DNA of 64,000 nt from Epichloe hybrida. Taxonomy: Eukaryota; Ascomycota; Sordariomycetes; Hypocreales; Clavicipitaceae. Shown one piece after another: positions 22,105 through 32,852 of this stretch; the stretch's first letter is position 1, and each line of letters opens with the position of its first letter. The notes under the pieces were generated by a model. That model saw nothing but the letters and a program-made list of their open reading frames with translations. It was not told where the DNA came from and did not search any database. The position numbers were made by a program, and so were the translations under genes. The stretch is taken from the NCBI GenBank assembly GCA_019022495.1, contig JAFEKR010000015.1:310001-374000 (forward strand), given 5' to 3'.

Positions 22105-23083
22105 ATGGTAAGCGCCCGAGTCCAGCCCATCAGACGCATGAATGATAAGTTTCTAACACCGTCAAGTCTGTCGCAGCGTCTTATAAACCGTCTCCTCTGG
22201 GCTACGGGTCGCCTCCGTCTCGCAGTTCGCCATTTCGCCGCCCAGAATCGCCAGCTTCTCCCTCGCCTTTGCGACACACCACGCCGACCAACTCTCCGAC
22301 GAAAGCCGCGGCCGGATCAGGAGCATCGAGATTCAATCAAGCGAGTACGCCGAAAACTCCACAAAATAACCTGACACCACGCCCACAATCATCAGACACA
22401 ATGACTGCCTCTACACAGAGGTTCTCTCGGCAGGCACGGCCTGACACAGCACAAGCCTTGGGAAGCGGGAATGCACTGTCAAAACTGCAGTCAGCCCAGG
22501 TCAGAACGCTGCGCGACGGATTTCAAATCCTTGACCGTGACTGTGATGGTGTCGTAAACCAGGAAGACGTTTCAGATATGCTGAGCCAATTAGGTATGGC
22601 ATCTCATCGCGAATTTTGCTTTTCACCTTTCAGGTCAAGTGCTTCTACTGACATGCTGCTCGTCAAGGACTTCCTAATGGCGCCGCTGATGTGTCGCAAT
22701 TCTTTCCTCCCTCGAAACCACAGACGATTTCACTCGCTGCTTTCCTAAACTCGCTCGCTGAAACTATTTGCGAGCTGTCACCAAGCGCTGAGTTGCTTTC
22801 AGCCTTTTCAGCTTTCGACGACGATGACAGCGGCCAGGTCGACTGGGCCGAGCTGAGGGATGCTTTATTGAACACTGCACCAGAAGCTGGTGAGAAGGCG
22901 CTGACGCCAGCGGAGGTTGACCGAGTTGTCAACGGTTTCACAGGCAGGCGCGCCTTCAACCGCAATATCAATGCCCAGCTTTGCGCAAAGAAAGGGGAGG
23001 TCTTCAAGTACAACGAGTTCGTTTCTTCGATAATGGGTTCAAACGGAGGAGGCGAGGGATCATCAAATGATACCCCGGAGTAG
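22105..23083 (+). CDS. Myosin II regulatory light chain, EF-hand protein
   Basis: Exons are 22105-22107, 22167-22593 and 22668-23083, giving 281 residues. The first exon is only the ATG, followed directly by GTAAGC; the second begins SVAASYKPSPLGYG. The N-terminal region is long, disordered and rich in Pro and Ser, with likely phosphorylation sites (FRRPESPASPSP, RFSRQARP). EF-hand 1 is complete in its loop (DRDCDGVVNQED, residues about 124-135). A second acidic loop is DDDDSGQVDWAE. The pattern matches fungal regulatory light chains of the Rlc1/Cdc4 type that bind a myosin II IQ motif at the contractile ring. The split Gly codon at 22593/22668 fits the conserved LGLPNGA stretch. Confidence 0.82.
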
Positions 23084-24854
23084 TCGTGTCTGAGGAGACG
23101 CGGTTGGGGTCAGGCAAGTGTCCGAGGTGTTGACAGGCGACTGTGCAGGATTGAGTTATGTTACTTGGGGTATGTTTTTTTAACCTGTAAAGAAATCCAG
23201 TGATGCGAATAATGGCTCCTGGAAATTTTTCCAAAGCCTCTGTTCCGGACAAGTTTGGTGTATGGGCTGAGGGGAGTCGCATGCTTTGATTTATTGGGCT
23301 GCATGATGCGCGGGAAGTGGCTACACTGCGTCGCTATAAGTTTTTTGTACGTTTTCGCAAACCTGTATTGCCAATAAAGCACCCCAGGCGGTTTGATTTC
23401 GCAATCAAGGGGCCAGACACTACAATGGTGCCGCCCTACCCAATGTACACTGTCACTGTGTACCACCTACCTGTTGATGTTGTCTGGCCGCCAAGCATGA
23501 GTGATCATGGCCCTGTGCGTCCGGAAAATCCATTTAGCGATAGTGAATCCACTGAACCTTCTAGAAACCTTTTGCCTTAAGTGCAAGACCCCGTTAGTTC
23601 GATTCACTACGCCACACACACCCTGTTTAGCCGTATTAAGCACAACTTGAGCACGCCAAGGTGTTTCCCCCACTCCCCGGCGTCACATCATGGTGATGGA
23701 ATAACGCTTGCTTGTTGGGCTGCTGAGCTTGCCCACTGTAAGTAGAGTGGTTGCTGATACGACGACGATGCGAGTTACGGGTCACAAACTGGCTACTGCC
23801 GCCTGCGAGGGCTGCTGCGATAAACAGAAAGGCTGGGCTGGCTTGAGATGTTGGAGGAGACAAAGACAGACTGCGTGCGATTTGAAAGACGAGGAAATAT
23901 GCCCGCGGAGACCTGTGGCTGGGTCAAACTTGCCCCGTTGTGCTTCTGACCGACTAAAAACAGAGGTCCGAACAGGAATCACAACTGCTATCGCTTCAGA
24001 ACTTGGTGCAATTCCCGTTGCCCGGGGGGTTGGTTGTTACCCCTGATGGCGTGCGTTCGTGATGTTGGCACTTTCTGCATCCGCAGAACGGCTCGAAATC
24101 CGGGCAGGTGGGGGAAATTTATGAAAGAACAGAGAGGCGACAAGCGAGGTGCAGCAGTCGTCCTGGAAACTTATTCATGTCAAAAGCCCAGGTTCCTAGT
24201 CACAGTCGGGCCTCTTTCCACCATATTGATCAAACACCACTCAGGCAGTCAGTGAAAGGGAGCTCCTGCCTTTCCGGACATATTTGCTCACCGAGTGACC
24301 GCTCGCTAAGGCCACATTTTTAGCTGCGGTTATGCGGCCCAGTCAAGTGTGGCCAAGTCCAGTCCAGTCCAGTCACCTTCTGCTTGCGCAGCTGATAAAT
24401 CGTGGGCTGGGATCAGCCAATTTCTTGTCTCTTTCTGCGCTCCCGACATCCTGTCCTGGCCAAGGGTTTTCCTTTCCTTCCTTCATTCTCTCTTCTTTCC
24501 GCTTCTGCTCGTCCTCGAGCGCCAAGTCGACGTCTCTACGGAGATAGGGGAAGAACCGCCAGCATTTGCCCCAAAATCGGCTTCGCACTCACCTGCGACT
24601 TTATTTACTGCTAGCTCGCGCGAGCACAGAATTCTATACATAGCTGCCTTTCTGCTCGGAACGGTCCATAACGCCTCCCAACCCTCGCCCATTTTTTTTC
24701 CCCCGAGTCGCCCACCCCTTTAGGCTTCTGATGCTCGGTTAAGCAACCGCCACCCCCCCCCCCCTCAGAGTTCCAGTATCCGGCATAACCTTGTTTCGGA
24801 ATAGCCCTGCTGGTTTGGCAACAAAGACCCGAACCTGTTTGGCGCCTGCTCAGA
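23084..24854. other. Intergenic region without a recognisable gene
   Basis: About 1.77 kb containing scattered short frames. There is a TCCAG micro-repeat near 24357-24375 and a C-rich run near 24751-24765, in the upstream part of the co-chaperone gene. Confidence 0.5.
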
Positions 24855-27107
24855 ATGAAGTTCTTTGGTGGGAGCAAAAAGCCGTCGTCGACTTCGACAT
24901 CAAAACAGCATACGCCCGGTTCAAGTATCGACGAGCGCGACTTGTTCCCGCAGCGACAACATTCGGAACCTTCGTCGCCCACAAAGTCGACTGGCTCCAA
25001 TAACAAGTCTCCATCCAAAAAAAGTTCTCGACCTCCATCCTACCGTGCACCGAAGGACGCTGAAAAGTCGTCTGCTCCACGTCACGCCAGACTCTCACGA
25101 CACTCCACCGAGCCTTCAGCCTCGTCCTTGCAGCGCGGCAAAATCGATATTGATACACACCCGCTGAATCTGCCACCTGAGGAACGTCGTCGCCTGTCAA
25201 AGTTGTCAAATTCCACCATGAGTGATCAAATGGATGTCGACCGGGAACCGGTCAATGGCGCCTCTGCCCCTGCTCCACAGAATCAGAATGCTTCAGCTCA
25301 GGCGAACTTCTCTGTACCCATCACCAATGGAAATCACAGTGAAGAGGCTCCCGCGCCGCCACCGCACCGGTCAAACCCCTCTAGCCCTGTGCCAACCCCG
25401 CAAGATGATGCAGAGGCGTACAAGGCTGCGGGCAACAGGTTTTTCAAAGAGAAAAATTACACAAAGGCCATTGAGCAATACTCCAAAGGTGATGAATGCA
25501 ACCTTGGTTCTGGGATACAATTTTACGCGTGTGTAAATTCCACTTCGTAGTACATCCACTGACTGATTTTCAATTTGCAGCCGTCGACCTTTTCCCCGAC
25601 TCATCTACCTACTTGAGCAACAGAGCCGCTGCTCGCATGTCCAACGGCCAATATGCTGCTGCACTCGAAGATTGCAGTCGCGCGGCTGATCTCGACCCTC
25701 GGAACGCCAAGATTTTACTACGACTTGCCCGTATCTTCACTGGTCTCGGTCGACCCGAAGAGGCCTTGACTACTTTTGGACGCATCTCACCCGCACCCAG
25801 TGCCAAGGACATGGCCCCCACCAAAGAAATGATGCAGCATTTGAATGCCGCCAAGGAAACACTCGAGCGAGGTACAGCTGTGTCCATGGTTCTTCATGCT
25901 TTGGATCAGGCCGAGCGCGGCTTGGGACCCGGAGTCACGAAGCCTCGCAAGTGGCAACTGATGCGTGGTGAGGCGTACCTCAAGATGGGCCGCGAAAACG
26001 CTCTAGGAGAAGCTCAGAATATCGCCATGTCCCTTCTGCGCAACAACAACCAGGACCCTGAGGCTCTCGTCCTCCGCGGCCGAGTTCTTTACGGCCAGGG
26101 CGAAAACGACAAGGCCATCCAATCATTCCGCATGGCGTTGAGTTGCGACCCAGATTTCCGTGAAGCTATCAAGTGGCTAAGAATAGTGCAAAAACTGGAC
26201 CGCATGAAGGAAGAGGGCAACATTGAATTCAAGTCCGGCCGATGGCAGCCTGCGATTGACAAGTACTCGGCAGCTCTCGACATTGATCCCTCGAACAAGG
26301 GCATTAATGCCAAGCTTCTTCAGAACCGCGCACAATGCAAAATCAAGCTCAAGCGGTATGATGATGCCATTGCGGACGCCGACCGGGCTGTTAGCCTTGA
26401 CCCCAACTACACAAAAGCCAGGAAGACCAAGGCCAATGCGCTCGGTCAATCAGGCAGTTGGGAAGAGTCTATTCGTGAGTGGAAGGCAATCCAGGAGATG
26501 GAGCCCGAGGACCGCACCATTCCCAAAGAGGTTCGCAAGGCGGAGCTTGAGCTGAAGAAGAGCCAGCGAAAAGATTACTACAAGATCATGTGCCTAGAGA
26601 AGGACTGTGGCCCTGATGAGATCAAGAAGGCTTATCGAAAGATGGCTATCAAGCTCCACCCTGATAAGAACCGAGACGATCCTGAGGCCGAAGCCAAATT
26701 CAAGGACATGCAGGAAGCCTACGAAACCTTGAGCGATCCTCAGTAAGTTGTGACTCCCTTGAACTCTTGGCTCATGGCTCATGGAATAACTGATACCCTT
26801 GCTCAGGAAGAAGGCTGCGTATGACAATGGTGACGATCTCTTGGACCCGGCAGACATGTTTGGTGGAGGCGGCATGGGTGGCGGCATGGGCGGCGGCATG
26901 GGCGGTATTGACCCTGAGATCCTCTTCAGCATGATGGGCAACCAAGGCGGTTTCGGCGGCGGTGGTTTCCGGCAAGCGGGAGGAGGTTTCCCCGGTGGTG
27001 CTGGCGGCTTCCCAGGAGGCGGTGGCTTCCCCGGCGGTGGTGCCACATTCAGTTTCGGCAACGGAGCCGGAGGTCACTCACGCGGTGGTGGATTCCCTTT
27101 CCAGTGA
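24855..27107 (+). CDS. TPR and J-domain co-chaperone, DNAJC7-like
   Basis: Exons are 24855-25488, 25581-26742 and 26807-27107 (introns GTGATG..TTGCAG and GTAAGT..CTCAG), giving 698 residues. Residues 1-180 are disordered and rich in Ser and Pro. TPR repeats start at about 185 ([20 protein letters not shown]) and continue in two blocks to about 535. The J domain begins at [12 protein letters not shown] (about 543) with the HPD triad near 571, needed to stimulate Hsp70 ATPase. A Gly/Met-rich tail follows (GGGMGGG, then FPGGG units). TPR blocks of this type bind the C-termini of Hsp70 and Hsp90, so it probably passes clients between them in the cytosol. Exon 2 would end at an in-frame TAA two bases past the donor if the second intron were kept. 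Confidence 0.92.
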
Positions 27108-27834
27108 CAACCCGCAGCAGATTCTGGCGAGACAGAAAGTGAATGTGAAGGGATAGAGGTGGATCGAAATGAAGATGATGAGGATGGTGATTCTGATTGC
27201 CGGCAAAATCCTCGGGGCAAGTATGCCAGAGGTAAAGAGGAACTGAGGCATGCGCATCAACAGCGTCGAGATGCCCATGGTCGGCTAGTCGACACTCTGC
27301 GGTGGTACGGGATGTTTCTACTGGGGGCTGTTGTATTGCTTCCTTCTGGTCTTGTCGTCGTTGCTGGTTTTAGCATGGCATTGGCGTACGTGTTGGTGAA
27401 ATACGCTCAGCCGAGAAACAGTTGACGGCCGCCGAACAACCAAAGCGACTGGATAGAAAATTTTGTTGGGATACAGCATCGCATCGCATACACACATGAC
27501 ATCATCATTTGCAGGGCGTTTTTCCATTGATTCACCAGTTATTGCAATCTAGGCCCCTCCCCACTTGACAAGTGAAAAGATGGGAATGAACGGCCTAGAA
27601 CATAATGGGTGTATCAATATGCCCTCGCGAGGATCTGGGACGCGACGCGCACCAATGAATTTAGAGGTAGACAGCAAGTAGACACAAACAATGCATGGCA
27701 TATCATTTAATGTAACAAGGCATTTTGTTCATCCGACTAAGTAATATCATGAAGTGTATTTCACATCGACTGGGGGGTGGGTATCAATTTCTCATGTTTC
27801 GCTCGTCGCACCGGACGATGACGCAACAAGTTGA
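27108..27834. other. Convergent intergenic region
   Basis: The 3' flanks of the co-chaperone and of MED10. An 88-codon frame with a hydrophobic stretch (27159-27425) has no ATG and probably lies in the 3' UTR. No gene is called. Confidence 0.5.
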
Positions 27835-28496
27835 TCACGAAGTCGCACCTGGCGGACCCGTTGCCGACGCCGACGATCCATTCATAATGGGCTTTCCGCC
27901 CGTGGCACGCAGCACCATGTCCACATCATCCCTCAGCTCAGGCATGGCGGCAGCCATCTCGCGCGCCAAGACGTCTCGAAATTCCCCAAAGGCGAGACAC
28001 TTGCCGCGCATGAGCTGGTTCCCCCTCCTGACGAGCTCCACGAACTCGCGCGTGTAAATGTCCGGGTTCCGACCGTTCTCCACGTACTCTAGGAGTTCGG
28101 GCGGCACGGAAGGCAGCGCCGCGCGCGGTGAAGACGTCGTTGCGTGGAGGGACTGGAGGGACTGGGAGAGGGTTTTTCTAAGGGACGCGTCAGTCAGTTG
28201 TTTTGGGTGAGTACTCTTCTCACCCTTTTTGCGCGTGCGTGGTTCCTTTTGTTTGTTTTTTTCAGGCGAGGATCTGGGAAGGAGATTGTGGAGGTCTTGT
28301 TCACATTTCGGTGGAGAGGACTTCGCGACTTGCTCGGCCGGTGGTGTCGTACGTGGATACCTGGACCATGATTTGGTACAGGTCTTGGATGATGTCTTTG
28401 AGCTGTTCTGCGGGGAAGTTAGGTGCTGTTGTGCCCGGACGGGGAGGGGGGCGCACGCTCGAGACCATCGTGGTCGAGTTTGTCTATGGGGGCCAT
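27835..28496 (-). CDS. MED10: Mediator middle-module subunit 10 (Nut2)
   Basis: Exons are 28496-28457, 28407-28305 and 28177-27835, giving 161 residues. The donors are GTGCGC and GTGAAC, and the acceptors are CCGCAG and CTTAG, the latter preceded by a CTGAC branch site. Joining them yields MAPIDKLDHDGLE, QQLKDIIQDLYQIMVQVST, YDTTGRASREVL and then PPELLEYVENGRNPDIYTREF. These are the hallmarks of Med10: a paired-helix bundle and the conserved NPDIYTREFVELV segment. Med10 belongs to the Mediator middle module and bridges activators and RNA polymerase II. Translation of the unspliced first exon runs into a stop within about 25 codons. Confidence 0.93.
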
Positions 28497-29085
28497 TTGG
28501 GACCGCTGTTGTTGGTTTGAAGGTGAGGCTGTGAGAATGGGGGACTTTGGTGGAGGGGGTGGTCGGTGGGTTGGGGCCATTTCGCGTCCCAGCACGGAGT
28601 TACGTCGGTTAACTTGACCAGCTTCCGTCTCCGCGGCACGCCCGCCCACCCGTTGGCCAAACATGAACTACTCGTCCGCAAGAAAACGGAATCAAGCCCA
28701 AAGATAGCAATACCTTCCCAAGCACGAGCACCACAAGACGGCATCGAGTTCTCCAATAAGTTAAAGCTTCGTGAATAGTAAATACGAAGAAGCAAGATGC
28801 TAACAAACAAAATACGCCCCCGCCTTGCCCCTCCAAATATTCCCTCATCGTGATACGTTTTTTTTTCCACCCATCATTTTTGTACCATTACTCATTTACA
28901 TTGACAAGACGACATGACATGGACGGTGTATATCCCCCTTCGCCCTGGCAGTTTATAAAAACCTGTACGGCATGTTCCGCCATATCCAAAATGTGCGTAT
29001 ATATGAAAGAAAAGAAGAAGAATGCTCAACATAGGAAAATATGGCACGTCTGGTGCGGTTAAATGGTTGGGGTGTGTTTTGGGTC
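28497..29085. other. Intergenic region between MED10 and the repeat protein gene
   Basis: The upstream region of MED10 and the 3' flank of the adhesin-like gene, both on the minus strand. No gene is seen. Confidence 0.5.
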
Positions 29086-31111
29086 TCAAAGCACGGCAAT
29101 GGCACCAAGCATGCCTGCAAAGACGCCCATACCCATCCCAGGCGCTCTGTTCGATCTCGCTGCGGCGGTGGCGACAGCCGAGGTCGGCGCCGCAGTCTGG
29201 GTGACGAAGACGGTGGACGATGGCACCGTCTGCCGCAGAGTGGTTGTGCTTTGGATGACGGTCGTGGCGGGACTGCCGGGGACGGTAACAATCTGGGTGA
29301 CGACGTCGCCGATGGTTTCCGTGGCGGTTATGACATGGACGGATGTTTCTGTCTCGCCGGGGGCGGTGACGGTCTGGTAGACGATGCTGGAGTGGTGGAC
29401 CACGACGACGTCGGTGCTTGTGTCGACGACGGTGTGTTCCTGGCCGCCCACGGTGACGACGCGGGTGACGCGGACGAGGTTGGTGTGCGTCTGGTAGGCG
29501 ATGTTGGTGAGGGTGGCTGTGTGGCCGGGTCCCTCGATGGTCTCGACGGTGGTGGCGGGCACCTGGGTCTCGATGAGGCTGGTGAGGGTGGTCGTGATGG
29601 TTTCCTCTTTTCCGTTGATGGTGGTGACGACGGTGACGGGGCAGAGACTTGTGATGGTGGACTTGACGATGTCGGTGGCCGTGACGGTGGCGCCGGGGTG
29701 GGTGACGGTTTCGTGGACCGTGTTCTTGACGACGGTCTCGATGAGGCTGGTGGTGGTGTAGGTGATTGTCTTTTCGTGGCCGTTGATGGTGCTGACGACG
29801 GTCACGGGGCAGAGGCTGGTGATGGTCGAGGTGATGCCCTCGACGGCCGTCTTAGTCACATCTGGGCCCGTCACGGTTGCCTGGTAGGTGGTCGGAATAA
29901 CAACGGTAATGAGGCTGACTGTGGTTCTAGTAAGGGTTATCTCGTGGCCGTCTATCGTAGTAACCTGGGTGACGGGGCAGAGGCTGGTGATGGTCGAGGT
30001 GATGCCTTCGACTGCCGTCTTGGTCATATCTGGGCCCGTCACGGTTGCTAGATGTGTTGTCGGGACGACAACGGTGATGAGGCTGACTGTGGTTTTGGTA
30101 AGGGTTATCTCGTGGCCGTCTATCGTGGTAACCTGGGTGACGGGGCAGAGGCTAGTGATGGTCGAGGTGATGCCCTCGACGGCCGTCCTGGTCACGTTAG
30201 GGCCTATGACGGTCGCCTGGTGGGTAGTCGGGATAACGGTGGTGATGAGGCTGACTGTGGTTCTAGTAATGGTCATTTCGTGGCCGCCTATCGTGGTAAC
30301 CTGGGTGACGGGGCAGAGGCTAGTGATGGTCGAGGTGATGCCCTCCACGGCCGTCCTAGTCACGTTGGGGTGTGAGACAGTCCGGAGCTGCGTGGTGGGC
30401 ACGAAGGTGACAATCAGGCTGGTCGTCGTGTACGTGACGGTCTGCTCAATGCCCCCGATGGTCGTGACCTGGGTGACGGGGCAGAGGCTGGTCATGGTGG
30501 AGAGGACGACGTCGGTGGCGGTGCGGGTGGCCGCCGGACCCGTCACCGTCTCGTGGATGGTGGTGGGCACCCTCGTCACGACGCTGCTGGTGACGGTCCT
30601 GGTGGTCAGATAGGTTGTCCCGGGGGCGGTGACGGTCTCGGTCGTCGGGCAGACGGTCGTGTAAGTGACCTCCACCTCGGTGGTGGTGACCCCGGTCATG
30701 GTCGGGCCCGGCACCGTGACGATGCCGCCGCCCCCGCAGCCGTGACAGCTCGTGACCGTCACGGTCGACGTGGTGAGCTTGGTCACGACGATGGGCCTGG
30801 GTGGGATACGTCGCGTCAGTCAGCATTCTGTATCCTCTTCCCGCCACCGAAAAGTACAAGAGCACCCAACGACAAGCGGAACAACAGCAGGACATGAAGA
30901 GAAGAGAAGAAGAGCAAGAGTCTACTCACGTTCCGCTCCGCGTCTCCGTCGCCGTGACAGGACAAGTCGTCACAGTCGTATAAGTCACCAGCGTCGTCGT
31001 GGGCGGAGGCGGATGATCATCATGATCATCACCCCATCTCTCTTCCACGCCACTCGCGCCAACTACCGCAAGGGCAGCAGCAGCCCACGGGGCCAATGCA
31101 AAGAAGCGCAT
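29086..31111 (-). CDS. Adhesin-like Thr-rich repeat protein, probable GPI anchor
   Basis: Exons are 31111-30930 and 30796-29086; the donor is GTGAGT and the acceptor CACCCAG, with junction codon AC/G. The product has 630 residues. A signal peptide (MRFFALAPWAAAALAVVGASG) is followed by a His/Asp/Pro stretch. The body consists of 56-residue repeats rich in Thr and Val, each with one LCPVT and a TTIxGxE stretch. The tail ends RAPGMGMGVFAGMLGAIAVL, a typical GPI signal. The composition predicts heavy O-mannosylation and an extended beta-rich stalk at the cell wall; six of the repeats keep a single Cys at the same position. Adhesion is inferred from architecture only; no binding domain is recognised. 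Confidence 0.85.
29635..30510. repeat. 168-bp tandem coding repeats
   Basis: The marker string CGGGGCAGAG recurs in step with conserved context at about 29635, 29803, 29971, 30139, 30307 and 30475, an exact 168-bp period with no insertions. The units nearest the middle are the most alike, which suggests recent unequal exchange or gene conversion. Confidence 0.92.
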
Positions 31112-32852
31112 AGCGAAACGTCTCAAGGTACGGAGTATAATGGCGTGTAAACGTAAAGAACGGGGAAGATGTGTTTTTTTCCAACCACGTCCAACGCAGC
31201 TCTTGATATTGCAAGATGCAGGTGTTTTTTTTTTTTTTTTTGAAAGAGTTCCCACGACCCGATTAAGTAGTTTTTTTTTCCTCCTGCAAGTCTCGACTTT
31301 CTTTTTCAGATTCCCGTTGTTCTACAGTAATGATGGGGGAAAAGAAAAAGGCCGAGCTACAAAACGAAAGGCTGGTCGTGGCGGAGACAAGAGGTTGGAG
31401 ATGGAAGGGGGAGGGGGGGATAGATACAATCGCCTCCAGTCGTGGAAAACTCTCCTGAGATAAGCACGAAGGTGGGAGGCTGGGATGTTTATATTCCGTC
31501 AATGTTGGCCGGAAGAGAAACTCTGTTTGGATTACTCTCCTTCCATCATGAACTTGGGCATCGTGGCATCCATTTCCGAGTCCAGCACCCGCCCACACTC
31601 CCTTCTTCTCCCCGACGTTGCTATGCTTTGCTTTGCGTTTCGCCACGGCAGCAGTTGTCTGCATGTTGGCGTCTGCACAAGAAGAAACTTGTCTCTCTTC
31701 GGTTTTTCCTGCTGCTGCAGAAGGCTCCCGATCTTACACCGTCGCCCGCGCAAGTGTATTGGAGAAGAAGCAGAATGGTGTGGTGATGAGACGAGCTGTG
31801 CACCCACACAACTGTCCTTGATGCGATGCAGGTTGTCTTGTCCGATGGATGATGGACGTCCGGTTCTAACCCGGCCTCTTTTCTTTTCATCATCTTTTTT
31901 TACCATGGCAATTATGGTCTGTTTTGTCGGGGGAGAATATGACGGCGTGGACCGTGGAAACTTGGTGGATGGGATTTAGATGCACGCAGACGCACGCAGA
32001 CGCACGCCGTGCATGCATCATGACTGCTGATGCCGACACCAGGTTGCCCAACCCCCCTCGCGGCAACCTCGTAAAAGTCTAAATTCATTCGTGGTGGCCG
32101 GTGGCCGGTGGCCGGTAGTCGGAAGTCACGATTCGTCGTCCACGACAACTGGCTTATCCCCCCGAGCAACCTCGTTTTTTTCGGCTGGCAATCGGCTCTC
32201 TGCATCCTCTTGGCCGCAGCAGCTAGTCACCTAGTCAGCTAGTCCATCACAGAGCCCAGTTGTACTGCGTTGGGACCATGTTGTGTTGACGAGCGTGTGC
32301 CGAGTACGGACCGTGATACTACATGGAGTTGTCCGTCAGCACGCACTAATTAATTAGTAAGCTTGATGGGACGATCTGTGGCTGGTGTTACCGAGGAAGG
32401 CGTGATCCGTACAGTAATCCGTAGTACTCTGCAGCTAGTACATTCAGGTGGCTGGACAACCGAGAGACGGACACGAGTTACGAGTTACGAGTTACGAGTT
32501 ACCTCATACATGTACTTTTTGGCCCTGCCTTGATTAGCACCAGCGCCAGAGGGCGGGTGCCGCATCACGCCCGACCATCATTTCCTTCCCCCCCCCCCAT
32601 ATCATATTCCTGTCCCGTCCCCGGATGGGGAGATGGAGTCGCATTCTCGTCGCGCCAACAAGTCATCCTCCCGCGTGTTCCCCTCCCGCCATGCCGGCAA
32701 GCTCGTATCGACAAGACGCCCGCGTCGCCAAGAAGTCGACAATGCCTGCGCCGTCTGTGAGACGTGGTACTGCTGCCCGGGCTGCAGGCGGTCGGATCGG
32801 TTTTGCAGCTTTGCGGCTTTGCAGCTTTGTACCGACCAAAGGCACGCCTCGG
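31112..32852. other. Intergenic region with simple repeats
   Basis: The upstream region of the adhesin-like gene. It contains T tracts (31215-31240), an ACGCAG-type repeat near 31983-32008, a GGTGGCC repeat near 32092-32117 and a 7-bp repeat at 32474-32501. No gene is seen. Confidence 0.5.
32474..32501. repeat. 7-bp tandem repeat, four copies
   Basis: Four perfect copies of CGAGTTA in intergenic DNA. Confidence 0.88.

Noticed and set aside
27159..27425. 88-codon frame with a hydrophobic segment after the co-chaperone gene
   Set aside because: It begins at GTG, has no ATG and no signal for a separate gene; probably 3' UTR.
29041..30051. 336-codon plus-strand frame opposite the adhesin-like gene
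   Set aside because: It is Gly/Asp-rich antisense of GC-rich Thr/Val repeats; the minus strand has signal peptide, splice sites, regular repeats and GPI tail.
29635..30510. CRISPR-like array
   Set aside because: The repeats are contiguous coding units without spacers, in a fungal genome.
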